Assembly: GCA_029262895.1 (NCBI GenBank)
Contig: JAJCYM010000074.1
Coordinates: forward strand, 62,001 to 126,000
Length of the DNA: 64,000 nucleotides
Direction: 5' to 3'
From: Roseivirga sp.
GTDB lineage: Bacteria; Bacteroidota; Bacteroidia; Cytophagales; Cyclobacteriaceae
The first letter of the stretch is position 1. Each line of letters begins with the position of its first letter. Below the pieces are notes generated by a model, which saw only the letters and a program-made list of their open reading frames with translations, was not told the origin of the DNA and made no database searches. The translations under genes and the position numbers were made by a program. Shown piece by piece: positions 45,140 to 54,095 of the stretch.

Positions 45140-46948
45140 ATGAGCAAAATTTTACAAAAGATAGTCCTTACATGTTGTATACTCTTTGCAGCAACGCAAC
45201 TCAATGCACAGAAGAAATATGATGCCGATTGGGAGTCATTAAAAGCCAGGCCTTATCCTCAGTGGTTCAAAGACGCCAAGCTTGGCATCTTCATTCATTG
45301 GGGTGTTTATTCGGTGCCCGCTTACAGCAACAAAGAAGATTATGGAGAATGGTATCTGCGCGGCTTGATGCTGAATGATTCACTGCGAACGACATACATG
45401 CGAACGCACTTTGGCGAAGATTTTACTTACAGAGATTTTGCCCCAATGTTCAAAACAAGACTCTTTTATCCCGATGAATGGGCAGATATTTTCAAACGTG
45501 CAGGAGCAAAGTATGTGGTTATGGTGTCCAAACACCATGATGGATATGCTCTTTGGCCCAGCAAGTATGCACCCAATTGGAATAGCATGGATGTAGGCCC
45601 TAAACGGGACCTTGTTGGCGAATTGACAACTTCAGTGCGGAAGGCGGGTCTGCGAATGGGCTTGTATTACTCCTTGCCTGAGTGGAACAATCCCTTACAC
45701 CGCTGGGACACAGATCCACATCGCAATATTGGCCCCTATGTAGAGAAGCATATGATTCCCCAATTCAAGGAGGTCATGTCAACCTACAAACCGGACCTTA
45801 TTTTTTCAGATGGAGAGTGGTTCAACTCTGCCGAGGAATGGCATTCTGCTGAGCTCATTTCCTGGTACTTCAATCTGGTAGGTGATGATGCGGTAGTGAA
45901 TAACAGATGGGGTGGCGGAAGTAAGGGCATGGGTTTCATGACTCCAGAGTACAGCGATGGCTTTCGGGAAACCGAACGACCCTGGGCTGAAGTCCGGGGC
46001 TTGGGACGTTCATTCGGCTTAAACCGTTTTGAAAAACTGGATGCGTATATGACCGGGCAGGAACTAATTCACTTTTTTGTGAAAGCCGTGGCCAATGGTG
46101 GAGGCATCATTATCAATGTTGGACCCAAGTCGGATGGGCAAATTCCGCTGCTGCAGCAAGACCGATTGATTCAATTAGGGGATTGGCTTAAAATTAATGG
46201 GGAAGCTATTTATGGTTCTACAGCAGGTAAAAGCACTGGTGAAGAAAGGCTGGTAACTACAAATCGAATTGACCCAAACATCGATTTCAATTGGGTTAGG
46301 AATGGGCCTGGACGACCTATCAGGGAAGATAATTTCACCGCCACCTGGGCGGGCTTTATTGAGCCTGAGTTTTCGGAAGAGTACCAATTTGAGGTTCAGG
46401 CCGATGACGGCATGCGCATGTGGATTGACGATCAACTCCTGATCAGCAAGTGGGAAGGCGCGCCCGAAGGAGCGAATGGCTTTGTAATGGGAAATGTCAA
46501 TACCACTAACGAGACCGGAAGCATCAAATTAGAAGCCGGGAAGAAGTATAAAATTCGAGTAGAGTACTTCGAGAAAAGCCAAAATGCCAGTGCCCGATTG
46601 TTTTGGTCAAGCAAAAGTAAGGAAAGAGAAATTGTACCCCCCTCACATTTGTATACTACAGCAAATGAAGATGAGCACGGATTGAACGTTACTTTTCGAT
46701 CGATAGAACACCACATAGTTTACACCGAAAACAATGGCTTTACCTATGCCATAAGCATGGACTGGCCAGATGATGAACTGGTTTTGTCCATCGAAAATCC
46801 TGGTGAAAATACCAAAGTGAGCATGCTGGGTTACGAAGGTAATCTGCCATGGAAACACACAGATGGTAAAATGAAAGTCGATACATCAACTATCAAGTTC
46901 AGCAAGATAAAGGGCGGGCAGGCCTGGGTATTTAAAATTGAAAAGTAG
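45140..46948 (+). CDS. GH29 alpha-L-fucosidase with an internal PA14 domain
   Basis: A 602-aa enzyme with a cleavable signal peptide (near QLNA|Q, residue 24). The catalytic domain has LGIFIHWGVYSVPAYS, VSKHHDGYALWPSKY and the nucleophile in LIFSDGEW (Asp224). The usual GH29 C-terminal beta-sandwich is split: a PA14 domain (about residues 375-510; ATWAGFIEPEFSEEYQFEV, DDGMRMWIDDQLL) is inserted right after the GEAIYGST junction, and the sandwich resumes with TYAISMDWPDDELVL to the end. It is operonic with both neighbours, and the next gene begins 13 bases on. Confidence 0.94.
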   Translation: MSKILQKIVLTCCILFAATQLNAQKKYDADWESLKARPYPQWFKDAKLGIFIHWGVYSVPAYSNKEDYGEWYLRGLMLNDSLRTTYMRTHFGEDFTYRDFAPMFKTRLFYPDEWADIFKRAGAKYVVMVSKHHDGYALWPSKYAPNWNSMDVGPKRDLVGELTTSVRKAGLRMGLYYSLPEWNNPLHRWDTDPHRNIGPYVEKHMIPQFKEVMSTYKPDLIFSDGEWFNSAEEWHSAELISWYFNLVGDDAVVNNRWGGGSKGMGFMTPEYSDGFRETERPWAEVRGLGRSFGLNRFEKLDAYMTGQELIHFFVKAVANGGGIIINVGPKSDGQIPLLQQDRLIQLGDWLKINGEAIYGSTAGKSTGEERLVTTNRIDPNIDFNWVRNGPGRPIREDNFTATWAGFIEPEFSEEYQFEVQADDGMRMWIDDQLLISKWEGAPEGANGFVMGNVNTTNETGSIKLEAGKKYKIRVEYFEKSQNASARLFWSSKSKEREIVPPSHLYTTANEDEHGLNVTFRSIEHHIVYTENNGFTYAISMDWPDDELVLSIENPGENTKVSMLGYEGNLPWKHTDGKMKVDTSTIKFSKIKGGQAWVFKIEK

Positions 46949-46961
46949 GAATTCACTCAAT

Positions 46962-49286
46962 ATGAATAAGACAAAGTTAGTTTTACTGTCTTCTGTAATT
47001 GCTGCGTTAATCACAGCATGTGGACAAAAAAGCCAGTTGGTAGCACCCATCAATTTGATTCCCGCTCCGGCAAGTATGGAAGTCAAGTCTGGGCATTTTG
47101 AATTGGATTCAGAAACGACCCTGGCAGTTGTCAACGGAAATGAAGAGGCGAATTGGGTAGCTGGCTATTTCACTGATGTGATTTATGGGGCGAGTGAGAT
47201 TGAGTTGAGCACTTCGCCTGATGAAACTGAAAATACTATTACTCTGGAATTGAGTGACAACGTGACCAGCGATGAAGGCTATGAGCTAACTGTCGATAAG
47301 AAAGGCGTAAATCTAAAAGCAAAAAATGCCATTGGCCTGTTTTATGGCATCCAGACTTTAAGGCAACTGCTGCCCCTGGAGCTGGATGCGAAATCTGCCA
47401 CTAAAAACATCAGATGGACTATCCCTGCAGTAGATATAAAAGACGAACCGCGTTTTGGATGGCGAGGCCTACATTTAGACGTAAGCCGTCATTTTTTCCC
47501 AAAGGAATTTATCAAGAAGTACCTTGACCACATGGCCAGGTATAAGCTCAATGTCTTTCATTGGCATCTGGTAGATGGACCAGGTTGGCGCATAGAAATC
47601 GACCAGTATCCCAAGTTAACAGAATTAGGCGCCTGGCGTGTGGACAAGAGAAAAGAAGCCTGGAGCTGGCCCGCTACTGAAATAGGAAAACCAACCGATG
47701 GACGTCCGGCTTATGGTGGGTTCTACACCAAAGACGACATCCGTGAGATCGTAGCTTATGCCAAGGAACGCTTTATCGAAATTATTCCAGAAATCGAAAT
47801 GCCCGGACATTCCTATGCGGCTCTGGCGGCCTATCCTGAACTATTGTGCGTCAATAATGATGTGATTGGTAACATTCAATTTGGCACAGATGCCTTTTGT
47901 GCCGGAAATGAAAAGAGCTATGAATTCCTGGAAAATGTGATCGATGAAGTGATCGAGCTTTTCCCATCAAAACTGATCCATATAGGAGGAGATGAAGTGG
48001 TCAAAACAGCCTGGCACAATTGCTCGCGTTGCCAAAACCTGATGAAAAGAGAAAACCTAGAAAATGAAGAAGAGCTGCAAAGCCACTTTATAAGTAGAAT
48101 GGCAAACTATATTGAAAGCAAGGGGAAAGAAATCATAGGTTGGGACGAAATCCTTGAAGGCGGCCTGGCCGAGAATGCCAAGGTAATGTCATGGCGCGGG
48201 ATGCAGGGAGGCATCAAGTCGGCCAATATGGGCCATGATGTGATTATGGCACCCAACTCCTATACATACTTTGATCTGTATCAGGGAGACCAGGAACTCG
48301 AACCACCGGCTTATTCTCAATTGTTACTTACTCAGGTTTATAAATTTGATCCGGTACCGGAAGATATAGCCGAGGATAAAAAACATCACATCCTGGGTGG
48401 ACACGCCTGTTTGTGGACCGAAACAGTGCAAACACCAGAGCATGCAGAGTATATGCTCTTTCCCAGGCTATTTGCCTTGGCAGAGACGGTTTGGTCTCCC
48501 AAAGCAAATCTGGATTGGGATTCGTTCAAAAACCGAATGGAGTTTAACTTTCAAAGACTTGATCATGCGGGTATCAACTACGCCCGAAGTGCCTACAATG
48601 TTAAAATTGATGGTATTTTGGACACTACCAATTACCACCTTCAGGTAGTGATGGACAACGAGTTGGATCGATACGAGATTCGATACACGCTTGATGGTTC
48701 TGAACCTGGTAGGAATGCTAAGGTTTATTCCGAGCCATTTACCCTAACCGAGAAAGCTGATATTCGAGCCGCCACTTTTCGGGATGGTGAACTTTTCGGA
48801 AAGATTTCTTCCAAAGAATTTAACCTTCATTTGGCAACAGGTAAAAAGGTTGAGTATACGACTATCTGGAATCCCCGATACCCTGGTAGTGGCAAGGGCA
48901 CTCTGGTCAATGGACTTAATGGAACGGCCAACTATCGTGATGGTCAGTGGTTGGGGTTTCAAGAAGATGATATAGAGGTAGTAATTGATCTTGAAGAGAT
49001 TCAGGAGATCAATTCTGTCCGAATGAATTTTAATCATCGACCAGCGTCCTGGGTTTATCTGCCGGAATATGTGAGGGTTGAGGTGTCATTAGACGGAGAA
49101 AATTTCTCCCAGGTTACGCGTTTTGGAGACAAGCCCGAAAAGAAAACGGGTGTAAACGAATACAGCAAATCCTTCAGTCCCACACAGGTACGTTATATCA
49201 AAGTCTTCGCAAAAAATATTGAGCACCGGCCTCATAATGTTGATCAAAAGGCCTGGGTGTTTATCGATGAGATTATAATAAAATGA
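46962..49286 (+). CDS. GH20 beta-N-acetylhexosaminidase with chitobiase-C-like and discoidin-like tail
   Basis: A 774-aa lipoprotein (LITAC lipobox near residue 20). A GH20 N-terminal alpha/beta domain (about 25-150) is followed by the barrel. GLHLDVSRHFFPKEF and FHWHLVDGPGWRIEI lead to the catalytic pair in HIGGDEV (Asp344, Glu345), and then the substrate-assisted WDEILEGG strand. After about residue 545 comes a chitobiase-C-like domain (YEIRYTLDGSEPGRNAKVYS), then a discoidin-like module (DGQWLGFQEDDIEVVIDL to QKAWVFIDEI). It releases terminal GlcNAc or GalNAc. I start at ATG 46962, rejecting a TTG at 46938 that overlaps the previous gene. Confidence 0.95.
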   Translation: MNKTKLVLLSSVIAALITACGQKSQLVAPINLIPAPASMEVKSGHFELDSETTLAVVNGNEEANWVAGYFTDVIYGASEIELSTSPDETENTITLELSDNVTSDEGYELTVDKKGVNLKAKNAIGLFYGIQTLRQLLPLELDAKSATKNIRWTIPAVDIKDEPRFGWRGLHLDVSRHFFPKEFIKKYLDHMARYKLNVFHWHLVDGPGWRIEIDQYPKLTELGAWRVDKRKEAWSWPATEIGKPTDGRPAYGGFYTKDDIREIVAYAKERFIEIIPEIEMPGHSYAALAAYPELLCVNNDVIGNIQFGTDAFCAGNEKSYEFLENVIDEVIELFPSKLIHIGGDEVVKTAWHNCSRCQNLMKRENLENEEELQSHFISRMANYIESKGKEIIGWDEILEGGLAENAKVMSWRGMQGGIKSANMGHDVIMAPNSYTYFDLYQGDQELEPPAYSQLLLTQVYKFDPVPEDIAEDKKHHILGGHACLWTETVQTPEHAEYMLFPRLFALAETVWSPKANLDWDSFKNRMEFNFQRLDHAGINYARSAYNVKIDGILDTTNYHLQVVMDNELDRYEIRYTLDGSEPGRNAKVYSEPFTLTEKADIRAATFRDGELFGKISSKEFNLHLATGKKVEYTTIWNPRYPGSGKGTLVNGLNGTANYRDGQWLGFQEDDIEVVIDLEEIQEINSVRMNFNHRPASWVYLPEYVRVEVSLDGENFSQVTRFGDKPEKKTGVNEYSKSFSPTQVRYIKVFAKNIEHRPHNVDQKAWVFIDEIIIK

Positions 49287-49349
49287 CGCATTACCGGTAC
49301 GACTGCTTCAAGCGGTCAGACCGATAGCCAAGAAAAAAATGAAGTTCGG

Positions 49350-50342
49350 ATGACCAGCATGAAATCAGTTATACATTTGGGATTTGTTTTTGTAATGGGT
49401 TTAGTACTCATTTCTGGCTGTGCAAATGAGCGTGATCAACCTGCACGTAAAGCCATTTTTATTCTCCTCGATGGTATTCCTGCAGATGTATTGGAAAGCG
49501 TTGAAACTCCGGTGCTGGATGAAATCGCCAGGGTTGGAGGATACACGCGCGCCTATGTTGGAGGTGAAAAGGGAGGAACTTCAGAGTCACCCACCATTTC
49601 TGCGGTGAGCTATAACTGCATGCTCACAGGTACCTGGGCCAATAAACATAACGTCTGGGGCAACAGCATCAAGGCACCCAATTACGACTATTGGAGTATC
49701 TTTCAAGTGGCCGAAAACTTTAATCCTGAACTCAAAACTGCTATTTTCTCTACCTGGGAAGACAATCGCACCAAACTCCTTGGGGAAGGTCTGGAGGCCA
49801 CGAATAATCTTCAACTGGACTATTCTTTTGATGGTTTTGAGCTGGATACTATTCGATTTCCCCATGATGACAACAGAAAATACTTGTTAGATATTGATGA
49901 GTTGGTTTCCGCAAGAGCGGGAGAATACCTGGAAGAAAAGGCACCAGACTTGTCCTGGGTTTACCTGGAATATACCGATGCGATGGGGCATCGCTATGGA
50001 GACAGTGATGAGATGATTAATGCTGTGAAGTTGGCAGACAACCAGGTGGGTAGAATTTGGAAAACCATTCAAGAAAGGGAGCAATCACACAATGAAGAAT
50101 GGATGATTGTGATTACAACCGACCATGGCCGGACGGCTGATACAGGCAAAGGACATGGTGGCCAATCGGATCGTGAACGTACCACCTGGATAGTGACAAA
50201 TCGAAACGAATTGTCACCTGCATTTCATCAACAACCAGGCATTGTGGACATTATGCCTTCCATCTGTGCTTTTATGGGAATTGAAATGCCAGAGGCCGTT
50301 CGAGCATCCCTGGACGGGAGATCTTTTCTGGAGCTCGACTGA
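49350..50342 (+). CDS. Type I phosphodiesterase/nucleotide-pyrophosphatase family lipoprotein, paralogue 2
   Basis: A 330-aa lipoprotein (LISGC lipobox, about residue 24; ATG at 49359 is another possible start). FILLDGIPADVL carries the first metal Asp, SPTISAVSYNCMLTG the nucleophile region, and TTDHGRTADTGKGHGGQS the Asp-His and distal His ligands. It is the same family as 36585-37547 although not closely identical. In both cases it follows exo-glycosidases that act on fucose or HexNAc. A phosphodiester-bearing glycan or a nucleotide-sugar-like substrate is possible but unproven. The upstream gap to the GH20 gene is 63 bases. Confidence 0.83.
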   Translation: MTSMKSVIHLGFVFVMGLVLISGCANERDQPARKAIFILLDGIPADVLESVETPVLDEIARVGGYTRAYVGGEKGGTSESPTISAVSYNCMLTGTWANKHNVWGNSIKAPNYDYWSIFQVAENFNPELKTAIFSTWEDNRTKLLGEGLEATNNLQLDYSFDGFELDTIRFPHDDNRKYLLDIDELVSARAGEYLEEKAPDLSWVYLEYTDAMGHRYGDSDEMINAVKLADNQVGRIWKTIQEREQSHNEEWMIVITTDHGRTADTGKGHGGQSDRERTTWIVTNRNELSPAFHQQPGIVDIMPSICAFMGIEMPEAVRASLDGRSFLELD

Positions 50343-50483
50343 TGTATTGGTTTTGAGTACGTTATAAAGTTGCTCAAAGGTCTTGACTATCCATCGGCTA
50401 ATTGCAAGCAGGGTATATACAACACCAAAGAAATTGCTATATTTCTTCTAGATTGATTTTACACTATTACCGACACAAGGATT

Positions 50484-52253
50484 TTGAAGCCAACTGACAT
50501 CAATGACCCGGAGTATTTCCACAAGGTGGTGGATTGCCAGCATGCATGTCCTGCACATACTCCAGTACCAGAATACATTCGCATGATAGCGGCAGAACGC
50601 TACACGGAAGCCTATATGATTAACTGGGAGTCGAATGTTTTTCCGGGAATTCTCGGACGAACATGCGACCGACCCTGTGAACCGGCATGCCGAAGAGGGA
50701 GAGTAGAGGAAGAACCTGTGGCCATTTGCCGACTCAAACGAGTAGCAGCGGATAACAAGGGTGAGGTAAAATCGCTGATGCCAGATGCACCTGCAGAAAA
50801 AAATGGAAAGAAGGTCGCACTTATTGGTGGTGGCCCGGCCTCATTGACTGTCGCCCGTGATTTAGCACCACTGGGCTACGAAATTCATTTATATGACGAG
50901 TGGCACAAAGGGGGTGGTATGATGCGTACACAAATCCCTGCATTCCGACTACCAGAGGAAGTGCTTGATGAGGAAGTGAATTATATACTGGATATGGGTA
51001 TTCATACACACTTCAATACCTATGTAGACAGTCTGAAAGAAATTATAGATAAAGGTTACGATGCCATTTTTATTGGTACCGGTGCACCAAGAGGTCGTGA
51101 CTTGAACTTGCCTGGTAGGGAAGAAGCTGATGCCAATGTTCATATCGGAATCGAATTTTTGGCCAATGTGGCTTTTGAACATGTAGATAAGATAGGTGAG
51201 AAAGTAATTGTCTTAGGAGGTGGAAACACGGCCATGGATTGCTGTCGAACCTCCAGGCGAATCGGTGGTAAGGAAGTCAATGTTGTGGTGCGAAGTGCTT
51301 TTGAAACGATGAAAGCCTCGCCTTGGGAAATTGAAGATGCCCAGCGAGAGGACATCCCAATCTTAAACAATATGCCTCCTAAAGAGTTTGTGGTAGAAAA
51401 CGGTAAGCTTAAGGGCGTCAAGTTCGGCAAGGTAAAAGCCGAGTATGATGAAACAGGCCGTAGAAAACTGGTGCCTACCGGAGAGCCCGATGTTTTCATT
51501 GAAGCTGATGATGTGATCATTGCCATTGGTCAGGATAATTACTGCCCATGGATTGAGCGAGACCTAGGTATAGAATTTGGAGATTGGGACTTACCCATCT
51601 TAGACAAAGAAACCTTTCAATCAACATTACCTTCCGTATTCTTTGGTGGCGACTCAGCTTTCGGACCAGAGAATGTGATCACGGCCGTGGCCCACGGACA
51701 TCAGGCGGCCATTTCAATGCATCATTACTGTGAAGGAAAAGACGTCAAGGAACGCCTTGCCCCAATGACCAATCTGGTTAGCCAGAAAATGGGTATCCAT
51801 GAATGGACCTATGATAGCTTTATTGCAGACGACCTTAGATACAAGGTGCCACATGAGGACAAAGCAATTTCTCTAAAGGAACGAAAAGTCGAAGTAGAAC
51901 TTGGTTTCTCAGAGTCAACGGGTTTTAAAGAAGCGCAACGCTGCCTCAATTGTGATGTGCAAACCGTATTCACTACCGATAGCTGTATAGAGTGCGATGC
52001 CTGTATGGACATTTGCCCTACTTCTTGCATTACTTTCACAAATAACGGGGAAGAGGAAGACTTAAGGACGCGGCTCAGTGCTCCTGCAGAAAATTTGACC
52101 CAAGACCTGTACGTGTCAGAAGTGCTGCCAACAAAACGGGTAATGGTAAAAGATGAAGATGTCTGTCTTCATTGCGGGTTGTGCGCAGAAAAGTGCCCAA
52201 CCACTGCATGGGACATGCAGAAATTCTTGTACAACGTAACAAAGGCGCACTAG
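50484..52253 (+). CDS. GltD-like FAD/NAD(P) oxidoreductase fused to a 2x[4Fe-4S] ferredoxin domain
   Basis: A 589-aa iron-sulfur flavoprotein. The N-terminal Fe-S region (CQHACPAHTPVPEYI, CDRPCEPACRRG, about residues 14-75) matches glutamate-synthase small-subunit-like proteins. FAD- and NADP-binding motifs follow (VALIGGGPASLTVA, GGGNTAMDC). The last 90 residues carry two ferredoxin clusters, CIECDACMDICPTSC and CLHCGLCAEKCPT. It probably moves electrons between NAD(P)H and the oxidoreductase encoded next. No ATG is available: an in-frame stop lies at 50454 and the first usable codon is TTG at 50484. It precedes the alpha-subunit gene by three bases. Confidence 0.87.
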   Translation: MKPTDINDPEYFHKVVDCQHACPAHTPVPEYIRMIAAERYTEAYMINWESNVFPGILGRTCDRPCEPACRRGRVEEEPVAICRLKRVAADNKGEVKSLMPDAPAEKNGKKVALIGGGPASLTVARDLAPLGYEIHLYDEWHKGGGMMRTQIPAFRLPEEVLDEEVNYILDMGIHTHFNTYVDSLKEIIDKGYDAIFIGTGAPRGRDLNLPGREEADANVHIGIEFLANVAFEHVDKIGEKVIVLGGGNTAMDCCRTSRRIGGKEVNVVVRSAFETMKASPWEIEDAQREDIPILNNMPPKEFVVENGKLKGVKFGKVKAEYDETGRRKLVPTGEPDVFIEADDVIIAIGQDNYCPWIERDLGIEFGDWDLPILDKETFQSTLPSVFFGGDSAFGPENVITAVAHGHQAAISMHHYCEGKDVKERLAPMTNLVSQKMGIHEWTYDSFIADDLRYKVPHEDKAISLKERKVEVELGFSESTGFKEAQRCLNCDVQTVFTTDSCIECDACMDICPTSCITFTNNGEEEDLRTRLSAPAENLTQDLYVSEVLPTKRVMVKDEDVCLHCGLCAEKCPTTAWDMQKFLYNVTKAH

Positions 52254-52256
52254 GAT

Positions 52257-54095
52257 ATGCAGAAATTAAGCGCTGTAAATGACTTTGTAATCAGATTTGC
52301 AAACGTCAATGGCTCAGGTTCTTCTAGTGCCAATGAGATATTCGCCAAGGCTATTTTCAGGATGGGAATACCCATGTCTCCAAAAAATGTCTTCCCTTCC
52401 AATATTCAGGGTTTACCTACCTGGTACGAGGTAAGGGTGAGTGAGAAAGGCTATATGGGCCGAAGAGAAGGAGTTGATATTATGGTAAGCCTGAATCCCC
52501 AAAGCATGACAAGGGATGTGGAGGATGTAGCCCCTGGTGGTTACTTCGTTTATGATAACTCCAAGCCCTTACTTAAGGAATTCATTCGGGAGGATGTGAC
52601 GTATATCGGTATTCCGATGATTCAAATGTCCATTGCCAACTACACCAATCCCCGTCAGCAACAGCTTTTCAAGAACATCATTTATGTAGGTGCCCTGGTG
52701 GAATTGCTGGGCATAGAAATGGCTGTGATGAAAGGAATCATTGCTGATCAATTCGCAAAAAAACCAAAGTTGATTCCTCCAAATGACTTGGCCCTTGATT
52801 TAGGAGCCAACTACGTAAAGGAGCATTATACCTGCCCACTTCCGCTCCACGTAAAGCGGCTTGATGCCAATGGAGATAGCATCCTGATGGATGGCAACAC
52901 CGCTACCGGTATTGGAGGTATTTATGGTGGCGCTACCGTAGTGTCTTGGTATCCGATCACACCATCCACCTCCGTGGTTAATGCTTTTGAGTCTTATGCA
53001 CATAAGCTAAGGGTTGATCCCGAAACCGGAAAAAGAAATTTTGCTGTTGTGCAATCTGAAGATGAATTGGCAGCTATTGGAATAGTAGTTGGTGCCACTT
53101 GGAATGGTGCCAGAGCTTTCACCGCTACCAGCGGACCCGGCATTTCATTAATGAGTGAATTTCTGGGCCTAGCCTATTTTGCCGAACTCCCGGTGACGTT
53201 GGTTAATGTTCAAAGAGCAGGGCCTTCGACTGGAATGCCCACAAGAACCCAGCAAGCAGATATTTTGGCATCAGCCTATGCATCACATGGCGATACGCGA
53301 CATATTTTACTTTTCCCAAGTACCCCGGAGGAGTGCTTTCAATTTGCCGCCAAGGCACTTGATTTGGCAGACCGATTTCAGACACCAGTAATCATAATGT
53401 CTGACCTTGATTTGGGAATGAACAAGCACATGTCTCCTCCTTTAAAATGGGATGAGACCCGAAAATATGATTTAGGGAAGGTATTGGATGCAGAAGCCCT
53501 GGAAAATACGGAAGAATACGGTAGATATTTAGATGTAGATGAGGATGGGATCTGCTATCGAACATTACCAGGAGCTCACCCTACTAAAGGAGCCTTTTTT
53601 ACCCGTGGCACCGCTCGGGATGAAATGGCCCGATATACAGAAGATGGAGCGGCTTATAAACGAATTGTTGACCGCCTGATGAAAAAATGGGAAACGGCTA
53701 AGCAACGTGTTCCCGGGCCTGAACTGTATCAATCAGGCAATCAAAGTTCAGCTGGTGTGATTTTCTTTGGAACCACCACGTATTCGGCTATGGAGGCCAG
53801 CGACATGTTAAAGGCCGATGGTTTTGACTTGGATATGATGCGCATTGCGGCATTTCCTTTTAATGATGAAGTTGAAAAATTTGTGGAAAGCCATGATTAC
53901 GTTTTTGTGGTCGAACAAAATAGAGATGCCCAATTTCGAAGTTTACTCATCAATGAACTTGATGTAGCACCTTCAAAGTTGATCCCTGTTTTGAATTATG
54001 ATGGCATGCCCATTACCGCAGACCACATTAGAAATGAAATTGAGAACTCTCCCATATTGTCTCTAGTAAATGGGAAAACCCAAAAAACCTCATGA
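52257..54095 (+). CDS. 2-oxoacid:ferredoxin oxidoreductase, fused gamma-alpha subunit
   Basis: A 612-aa subunit of a 2-oxoacid:ferredoxin oxidoreductase. The first 190 residues are the gamma (CoA-site) domain (GSGSSSANEIFAKAIFRMG), and the rest the alpha domain with WYPITPSTSVVNAFE, QSEDELAAIGIVVGATWNGA and TATSGPGISLMSE. The fused gamma-alpha layout is typical of 2-oxoglutarate-type (KorA) enzymes. It would decarboxylate a 2-oxoacid to acyl-CoA and reduce ferredoxin. It overlaps the beta gene by four bases. The exact substrate (2-oxoglutarate or pyruvate) cannot be fixed by eye. Confidence 0.93.
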   Translation: MQKLSAVNDFVIRFANVNGSGSSSANEIFAKAIFRMGIPMSPKNVFPSNIQGLPTWYEVRVSEKGYMGRREGVDIMVSLNPQSMTRDVEDVAPGGYFVYDNSKPLLKEFIREDVTYIGIPMIQMSIANYTNPRQQQLFKNIIYVGALVELLGIEMAVMKGIIADQFAKKPKLIPPNDLALDLGANYVKEHYTCPLPLHVKRLDANGDSILMDGNTATGIGGIYGGATVVSWYPITPSTSVVNAFESYAHKLRVDPETGKRNFAVVQSEDELAAIGIVVGATWNGARAFTATSGPGISLMSEFLGLAYFAELPVTLVNVQRAGPSTGMPTRTQQADILASAYASHGDTRHILLFPSTPEECFQFAAKALDLADRFQTPVIIMSDLDLGMNKHMSPPLKWDETRKYDLGKVLDAEALENTEEYGRYLDVDEDGICYRTLPGAHPTKGAFFTRGTARDEMARYTEDGAAYKRIVDRLMKKWETAKQRVPGPELYQSGNQSSAGVIFFGTTTYSAMEASDMLKADGFDLDMMRIAAFPFNDEVEKFVESHDYVFVVEQNRDAQFRSLLINELDVAPSKLIPVLNYDGMPITADHIRNEIENSPILSLVNGKTQKTS

